Below, in pieces: positions 57,387-64,000 of a stretch of 64,000 bases of DNA. Position 1 is the first letter of the stretch; the number at the start of each line of letters is the position of its first letter. The notes beneath the pieces were generated by a model, which saw nothing but the letters and a program-made list of their open reading frames with translations, did not search any database and had not been told where the DNA came from. This stretch comes from Mesodorylaimus sp. YZB2_4 (taxonomy: Eukaryota; Nematoda; Enoplea; Dorylaimida; Dorylaimidae): positions 186,001 to 250,000 of the forward strand of contig JASANH010000505.1 of the NCBI GenBank assembly GCA_030248295.1. The letters are read 5' to 3'. Made by a program: the position numbers and the translations under genes.

Positions 57387-59507
57387 ATGCCTACTGTTGG
57401 GATTGTGTACAAATGGAAGGAGCCTTTTCTTGGTTCCCCGTTTTGGAAAGAATATCGTTTAAGTTTGGATGATCTGGGATGGATTGTGTGGAGTAAAGTG
57501 ACAGGCGAAATCAAAGGGGTGGCCAGACTGCACGTGGTCTTCCCTCAAATTCGATGCCAGGAATTACCACAGTCGATGAATGTGGTTGTCCGCCTGGCCC
57601 CGTACTCCTTGGTAATACCCATGAAATTACGATATGGTGATCAAAATATTGAAAATATCGAATTCGCTATGCGCACGTTGGATGATTTGCACATGTGGAT
57701 GAACCAATTCGCAGCGCGATTGGGGGCCTCGCAGAAGTTCGAGGAATTGGAGTTGGCCCAGAAACAATCGTTCATTGTGCCTGCTGATCGATTCCATGAA
57801 CTTTACCCGAGGAGCAACGTCTTCATTTACAATAATCGATACAATTACAGACCGGATTATTACCCTTTCATGTGGTCTAGCTTTCAAACGTGCGGGTTCA
57901 ATTATGGCCACTGTTATGGCTCGCATGTCGGTAAGGGTGGACAAGAGGCGCATTTTGTGGGCAGGGTCTGCTAGACTGTTGTGTGGTCAGGGGAGCAGAG
58001 ACCAGTGGCAAGACCCGTCGAGGTGATGTTTCAGTCGCAGAAGAGGAAGAAAAACTTGGTTGGTGTGCTGCAGAAGGTGTACAGGTCCCTTGAGTGCAGG
58101 CGCGTGCGCAGAGTTTTGGGCTCGTAGGATGCCAAGAAAAAATTTGCATAAATATGCTAATTTAGCGGCTCGTGCAAAGTCCAGTTGACGGATAAGGCTG
58201 AATGAAACATGGAGTCTAATGTGCTAGTTCGAAATAAGCGCCGAAGGCGCGATCCGAGGGCGCGAAGCGCCCGAGAGGGGGTGGGGTGCGGGGCGGGGGA
58301 TGTGCCCCTCCCCGCTTGAGGCGAAATTTTTGAAAAATTGGCCTCTCACACACAAAATTTTTCATGATTCTATGAATAAATTTGCAGGAAAAACCTGTCT
58401 CAGGGCAAGAAATCACATTCTTAAACCCTGCCAAATACTCCAGCCTATTCCTTGCCAAAAAGCTGAAGGCTTCTGCGTGGATTCTGACCTACCAAAATTT
58501 ATACAGAATCTTTCTGATCGTACAGAAGCAATGAGAACCATCTGTGTCCGCCGATCGTACTAACGATATACAAGAACAAAGCCTCAATGTTATCAACTGG
58601 GGATTTAGAGGACCACTGTGGCCACGTCTTTAGTCTGGAAGGTGACCATTGGTCGCAATGCCACCCGTTGTGCGCGCCACTGGGGTTCATCTCCGCCCCG
58701 CCGGAGGCGAAAAATTTTAATCTTGCACTGCGAAAACACAAAATGTATCTAGTGAACACGCACCCAAACGCATGGCCGGCATTGTACGAAGTTTGTACCT
58801 TTACCTCACTTTTCAGGGTTGTAGGGGGCCCGAGCCCCCAAGCACCCACCCCCTGCGGACGCGCCTGAGTGGTAGGGACCTAGATGGGTAGGGTCTACGT
58901 GCTTTGCCCTTCCTAAGTTTCCATTCAACTGTGTGCATATGGACTGCAGATGTGAATTCCTTTTCTCCAACCCAAGTAGGACAAATTTGTGTTTGCAGCC
59001 CCCTTTGATGATGCGAGCAACTGGCTTTATCCTGGTGGCGACACGTTCTCGTACGGTGGCGATCAGACTGGTCATCATGACACCTTCTCTTATGGAGGAG
59101 ACCACCACTCTGGATCAACTGGTGATCATGGCGGGTCGTTCTCCTACGGCGGAGACAGCGGTGGTGGAGATGGTGGGTTCTCGTATGGCGGGGACAGTGG
59201 CGGCGATGGGGGCTTTTCACATGGTGGAGACAGTAGCGGCGGGGACGGAGGCGGAGGCGGAGATGACGGTGGCTTTTCACATGGTGGGGATAGCGGCGGT
59301 GGCGGTGGAGGGGAAAGTGGCGATGGTGGATTTTCATACGGTGGGGACAGCGGCGGCGGCGGCGGTGGCGGTGGCGGTGATGATGGAGCATTTTCATATG
59401 GCGGGAATAATGGTGGCGGAGGGGATACAGGAGGAGACAGTGGATTTTCTCACGGCGGTGATTCAGGCGGTGGGGGCGATTTTTCTGGTGGTGGCGAGAC
59501 CGAGTAA
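57387..59507 (+). CDS. PH-like domain protein with glycine-rich repeat tail
   Basis: Two exons (57387-57930 and 58999-59507) give 350 residues. Residues ~3-112 look like a pleckstrin-homology fold: YKWKEPFLGSPFWKEYRLSL at the start, beta-strand-like segments in the middle, and a C-terminal helix with the key Trp in DDLHMWMNQFAARLG. A middle segment is rich in Tyr and Asn (YNNRYNYRPDYYPF). From ~180 the tail is built of about ten repeats of FS(Y/H)GGD followed by SGGG-type spacers, with Phe, Tyr or His as the only large residues. Such tails are typical of phase-separating or cuticle/adhesive proteins, but with a PH-like head a membrane-linked cytosolic role is more likely. The 1,068-base intron carries repeats. 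The join is supported by phase and strong splice sites. Confidence 0.8.
57965..58045 (+). repeat. Possible R1 fragment in the PH/Gly-rich gene intron
   Basis: Only CAAGACCCGTCGAGGTGATGTTTCAGTCGCAG resembles the R1 core, so it is weak. A GC-rich palindromic stretch (CGCCGAAGGCG, GGGCGCGAAGCGCCC) follows at 58231-58274. Confidence 0.35.
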
Positions 59508-61315
59508 CCCAGGCGGATGTATGGATATGCTTGAATGGTGCTGTCTTGGCCAACTACAGCATATCCACAGACCACGAGTATAAGCGCAATGGTGGTGTGT
59601 GTACGTACTCTAGGGCATCATTTAGTCACTTATTATGGTTCGAAATACATCATTCTCCTTCCTGTTTTAAAATGCTTTTTCACCGCGGGGGCTTCTCACT
59701 CGTGTTGGCGTTTCTTTTGTACAGCACTGTATATCTAATGTTGTCTGGATTTTTATGTCTTCTACGTTTGGTGAATCGACGATTCATATGATCATCTCAT
59801 CTCAGCTTATGCGACCTAGAGCTCGCTATTTCATTATCACACTATCACCATACCTACGGGTATGTGCACCTGATTATGATTCGTCTTTGACATAACTCGA
59901 AATTGAATTCAATGAACTGATTTCACATTCCGTCTCGGCACATAACGAAGTTTCGTTATCCCATTAGTACTGTTCATATTCGTATTCGCCTTTTAGCATA
60001 TACACAATCATCAAAATCAGGCATGCGCATTCGAGAGTGAAGGGCTACATCGCTAGAAGTCTGGTCATGACTTGAACACTTGGCGGCCAGGTTGATCTTA
60101 CTGTACACCGCGCCTACAGCTGCTGCGATATAAATACGCAAGTACTCATTTAGTTCTCCATCCAAGGGCCCATTTGGCTAATAGCCCCCTCGAACACCCA
60201 AGCTAGACGAACACATACGCTACAGACAGCCTCTGGCACACCCACCGCATAATGTTCTCGCTATACAGCGAAATTGGGCGAGAAACTTTGCCCATCGGGT
60301 GAATTGCATGTATTGCAAGGGTGTTTGGGCTGATTTTAGAAAGAATTTTCGTACCAAATTTCCTCAAATATTTTCCCACCTTGGACCCGTTTGAAATGAC
60401 AATTTCCAGGATTATTTAACACTGAATCCACCAAAATGTCGCTATCTATGAAGTGTACGTACAAGCGAGAAGCTGAGGTCAAAAGCAGCAAATCTCACTA
60501 TTAGCCTTAAGTGATCCCCTCAGTCAAACGCAAGCGGCTGCCAATGGCGCAACTATTCTCGCATTCAGGCCCATTGCTGGGTTGACCACTGCTTTGGCCC
60601 TGGCTTTTCTTACAAATAAAGCAAGCATTTCTGATCTCTCTGCTGCTTAAAGGACGTGAGTAGGGCAAATTTGCGCATTTCAAACATCCCGACAACAATG
60701 CAGTGCGGTAACAGCAGACAGGGCTCGGGGGTAAGGAGAGAACTCTATAACCAGTTTTTTGTGGCTTCGACCACCAGTATATCTCTATGCGTTACGTTAT
60801 GTTATGTGCACGCTGTGCTGCGAGAGCGCCCAAAATCAAGCGAATCGAAGAAAGATTCAGAACGGAGGCTAGAGTGGGTCACATAGTGGTGCATTGTACC
60901 ATCAGCTATCATTGTTGCTGTAACGGTTTGACAGTAGACCCAGACTATTATTCTGCGCAGACGTGGTGAATACAGCAGATGTTAGCGCAGTCAGCAGGTT
61001 TGAGCATTACTGTCTTACCGTTAGTGTGGCAGTCACTGAACATAATTCGATCAAGACAGATAACAGACCCAACAAATAAAACTAGCAAGCCATGTCCAGC
61101 CTTCACAAACCCCGCATACCAGCGGGCATATGTGGTCAGCCATAATTCACCACATCCAAAGGAACCTATGCGCACTCAAGCGGCTCATTATAGACACAAA
61201 AAAGAATGAATGACAACATACAGTCAATATTCACAAAAATTGATAAATCAAAAAAAGGCATATTTCAAAACGTCATATATCTAACAAATTCTTTGAGCGA
61301 ATTCAGCGATTGCCA
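59508..61315. other. Gene-free spacer
   Basis: No exon recognised on either strand over 1.8 kb. Confidence 0.4.
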
Positions 61316-64000
61316 CTAAATTGCCAATGATTTTGTGACTGACTGCATTGCCAGTGATTGCCAGTGATTCGGCGATTGCCGTTTGAAGCCATTTGTTCGG
61401 CTCCAAGGCATCAGTGAATAAGTGATCTTCCGCCAGCCTCTCACTGAAGCGCAAGCCAGACCTAGACTTGAAGCCGATAAAGCCTCGTTGCGTCGATATC
61501 TCATTGTCAGTGCGCTCCGCTTCGCTTTCACTCCATTATTGGTGAATAACAGCCGAGCCATCGATAAATAAGGATCACATATCCAGCACCAGTTGATCAG
61601 ATCAGTCAAAGACGCGCGGATATTTTGATCTGCAACAAATATAAATGATGTTACTGGATGCGGCAATTGGGCGGAGTGCACCTGTACGGGTAGCCCAAGT
61701 GCATCTGCACTCTAAGCCTAAGCCTAAGCCTAACCAAAACTATGAAAAGAGCCCGAAACGTATTTCTGGCAGCAGGGGCTGACGGGTGCACAGTCACGTG
61801 ATCTCGCTTTCTGCCCCACGTGAGCCCGCTGCCAGTTACACGTGATGTGCGACAGAAGGAGAAACAAAAGAGGGAATTGTGTCGCTTCCCTCGTCAGTTC
61901 CAGCCACATTTGGTCAAATTTGAGTGTAAGCCCGAACAGTATGGCGAGCTTAGGCATAGGGTTGCCTCCCAGATTACAGTATGCAGTTACACATACATAC
62001 AGCATATTTCGAGTATTGCAGAGCTGCGTATACCTGTCACCTGCAGTTTGCTCTCCTAATTATTCATCTGGATCCAACCGAAGATTTTAAAACGTTCAGC
62101 AGTTTATCCACATCTGCAATATCCAGTGTCAAATCCAACATTTACTCGCCCAACGATAGGAGCCATCACTTGCGGGTGTGAAAGGAGACCATTAGTGCCA
62201 GCCAGCCAGCGGGAACCTTGGAAACCAGTCCGTGTCTATGAGACGGGCATGCCTACTCCCCTTGACTTGCCCACAGAACTCTTGCCCTGCTGCGGGGTCC
62301 AACCGACAGATTTTCAGTGATTCCAACCAGACAAGTTTCGACAATGTTGGTCAACGTTCGTTCTGCCGGATCATACCTTCCCGTTCATAGAGATGGGCAG
62401 GCTGGGTTTTTGCGCAGAAACCACATTCAGATACAGAACCAGAGCTCAATCTAGTTTCTATCAAACGCTAGTTTCATCCTGGCACCTTCCCGCTATCCAT
62501 CCCTGCTCGCGTGCCACATTTTGCCCCCCCCCCCTATGCTGAGGGGTTTTCTCAAAGAGAAATTGGTGTCTAATAAGCGGCTTTCTTGGACGAGAGGAGT
62601 CTGTTGAGAGCGTTACATATTTTGATCAATAACAATGCGCTCCTTGAACCACTAGAGAAGCACACTACGTTTTGAGAGCATGGTCCCAACCAAATATGGC
62701 AACGAAGTGACGTACTGCACACTTGGAACACTAACAATAAGGGCATAACCAGGCTTATAGCACCGTGCTTGCTTGCTTGTATGTTTTTAGTCTTGGCAGG
62801 ATCATATATCGGTAAACTTGAGAAATGAGTACTGTAGCCAAGTGGACCAACAGCTTGCTTTAGGAATCCAATGACACATGCAATGGCGCGGGTTCGAGCC
62901 CTGCTAAATTTAAGAGTTTTACATTTTGCTTTCGATGTGACTTTAAAAAACTCAAACTCAAATTTCCATTTTGATATCCACGAGGAGTGGGCATATTGGA
63001 ACATTTGCACCTGCTCGAAGTTTAAAATGTTGCTGCACAGAAATTATCAGCGGAATCACGCACACTTATGGAAGCTGTAGCATTCGCAGTACAGTACAGT
63101 GCATCGCGGATGCAGGGCCCCCTGCAGCAACCTTCGACACCTTCCGCGAAGCATTGTCGGATACCGACGTTCAAGAAGATGTGTCTTCAAGCCTGTTTTT
63201 CCCTCCGCTCGCACCCGCACTTGGCGCACACTTCATTTGATGAACAATGAATGTGTTGACATAAACGTGTTATCTGATCTCGTAAAGATTGTTTACCTGC
63301 CTGCATTTTTGGTACCAGAAACTCGCTTCCAGAAACCGGCCTACCCATCTCCTGTACCACAATATTCGTCAACTGATCCAAAATGTTCAAGTCGCCAGCG
63401 ATCATGGCCAGTCTCAGTGATTGCTCTGGGGAAAGAGGATTCACGACAGCTACCAGTCTCGATGTCAAGGTGACCGCAGAGTGGCTCACGATCACATTTG
63501 TGATCAGTGGTAACAAGCTCGTTCGCCCCTTCAATTCCATCTCTTGCTCAATCTTGTTTTCGCGTCTCAGGTTTGCCGTTTTCAGCTTCACTCGAAGCCA
63601 TAGTCCGCAGTATAAAAACAGTATAAGCACGATAAGAGGCAAGTCAGTATTTTGAAAGTAGGGATATAAATAGAGTGGAAAGGGACTAAAAGCGTGTATG
63701 CAAGGGGCCACTTCAAAGAGACCCCATCCAATAAGGGATGGCACCATTTTGAACAACACACCCACCACAAACACAGTACTGATACAAGTCAGCTTAGCTT
63801 GGCGGACAGACAGCTTCTTGTAGAACAAAGGCGCCATGACTGCCAGCGTTCTGTCAATGACCAACATGAGCAGCAAGGATAACTCTAGAGTTAAGGAAGT
63901 AATGATAAAAAAGTGCACAGAATAGCAACGAATCTTTTTCTGCTCAATGCTAACAATATTCAAACTTCTCAGTGCTCTATACACGCCCATGACCACGAAC
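61316..64000 (-). CDS. Srsx-like rhodopsin-type GPCR, 5' end beyond right edge
   Basis: Receptor reading leftward from the window edge. The large exon (64000-63297) holds helix 3 (LELSLLLMLVIDRTLAVMAP, DR-T in place of DRY, then FYKKLS), helices 4 and 5, a basic loop with KLKTANLRRENKIEQEMELK, and helix 6 (LLPLITNVIVSHSAV). It ends with a GTAAAC donor in phase 1. A second exon at 61629-61316 begins after TTGCAG in the matching phase and supplies a helix-7-like segment (DLINWCWICDPYLSMARLL) and a basic tail. The 1.67-kb intron contains a tRNA-like fragment and a TTAGGC tract. A helix-like stretch (LRLAMIAGDLNILDQLTNIVV) before the donor could instead be helix 7, which would leave the second exon separate. 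The large exon is firm; the link is an inference. Confidence 0.72.
61712..61734 (-). repeat. Interstitial telomere-like tract (TTAGGC)n
   Basis: Three and a half units of GCCTAA on the plus strand, i.e. TTAGGC on the minus strand, the telomere unit of nematodes. Embedded in the receptor intron. Shorter two-unit matches occur elsewhere, for example near 51680. Confidence 0.75.
62828..62905 (+). repeat. tRNA-like SINE head
   Basis: A-box TAGCCAAGTGG at 62835-62845 and B-box GGTTCGAGCCC at 62891-62901, both close to consensus, with a GCGGG..CCTGC T-arm. The acceptor strands (AGTACTG and TAAATTT) do not pair, so this is a pseudogene or SINE and not a working tRNA. Confidence 0.6.

Noticed and set aside
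58813-59553. Long minus-strand frame rich in His and Arg
   Set aside because: It is the antisense of the glycine-rich repeats (GGN codons read backwards give CC-rich codons). The plus strand has phase-matched splice sites and a PH-like exon.
7257-62905. Real tRNA genes at the A-box/B-box sites
   Set aside because: T-arms form, but acceptor stems do not pair and several copies share a non-tRNA tail, so these are SINEs or fragments.

Overview
This window is a piece of an animal nuclear genome, most likely from a nematode. Every gene that can be read is split by introns with GT..AG borders and a TTTCAG-type acceptor. The orthologues are metazoan: CDC42, USP22, CNOT11, NDUFV2, RNF13, FBXO45, RYK, PINCH and GMP synthase. 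The nematode call rests on four things: one receptor fits the Srx family best, another resembles Srsx, the ribosomal protein eL33 is closest in length and wording to nematode eL33, and there is a short interstitial tract of the nematode telomere unit (TTAGGC). The many repeats and medium-sized introns argue against Caenorhabditis. The species cannot be named from this sequence.

Layout. From 1 to 2.9 kb a USP22 orthologue (minus strand, cut by the left edge) and CDC42 (plus) diverge from a shared 605-base region. From 2.9 to 8.5 kb there are repeats, two small transposon families and no convincing gene. A 105-residue membrane protein lies at 8.5-8.9 kb, followed by a 13-exon vesicular-amine-transporter-like MFS gene at 10.3-14.2 kb. 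A dense housekeeping block follows: CNOT11 (+), NDUFV2 (-), an RNF13-type PA-TM-RING ligase (+), FBXO45/FSN-1 (+), and RYK/LIN-18 (-) at 23.7-29.5 kb, whose introns hold several MITEs. From 30 to 33.6 kb there are repeats and a dead LINE. An Srx-like receptor with two frame breaks lies at 33.6-34.8 kb. On the minus strand eL33 (RPL35A) is followed 208 bases later by a stand-alone nitrobindin gene, possibly as an operon. PINCH/UNC-97 (+) and GMP synthase (-, 15 exons) converge at 41 kb.

The right third is more accessory. It holds a second dead LINE (46.6-47.8 kb), a candidate secreted cysteine-rich peptide (49.7-50.0 kb), an orphan rhodopsin-like receptor (52.3-53.7 kb), a four-finger C2H2 protein (54.6-56.8 kb), a PH-like domain joined to a glycine-rich repeat tail (57.4-59.5 kb), and an Srsx-like receptor running off the right edge.

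Exon borders were worked out by hand. In each multi-exon gene the phases add up to an open frame, so the models are internally consistent, but none has been tested against transcripts. Three genes touch synapse or axon biology (FBXO45/FSN-1, RYK/LIN-18, CDC42), and CDC42 and PINCH both act in adhesion and the cytoskeleton. The neighbours otherwise look functionally unrelated, as usual for a eukaryotic chromosome arm. I found no CRISPR array, no bacterial-type operon, no complete tRNA or rRNA gene and no defence system.
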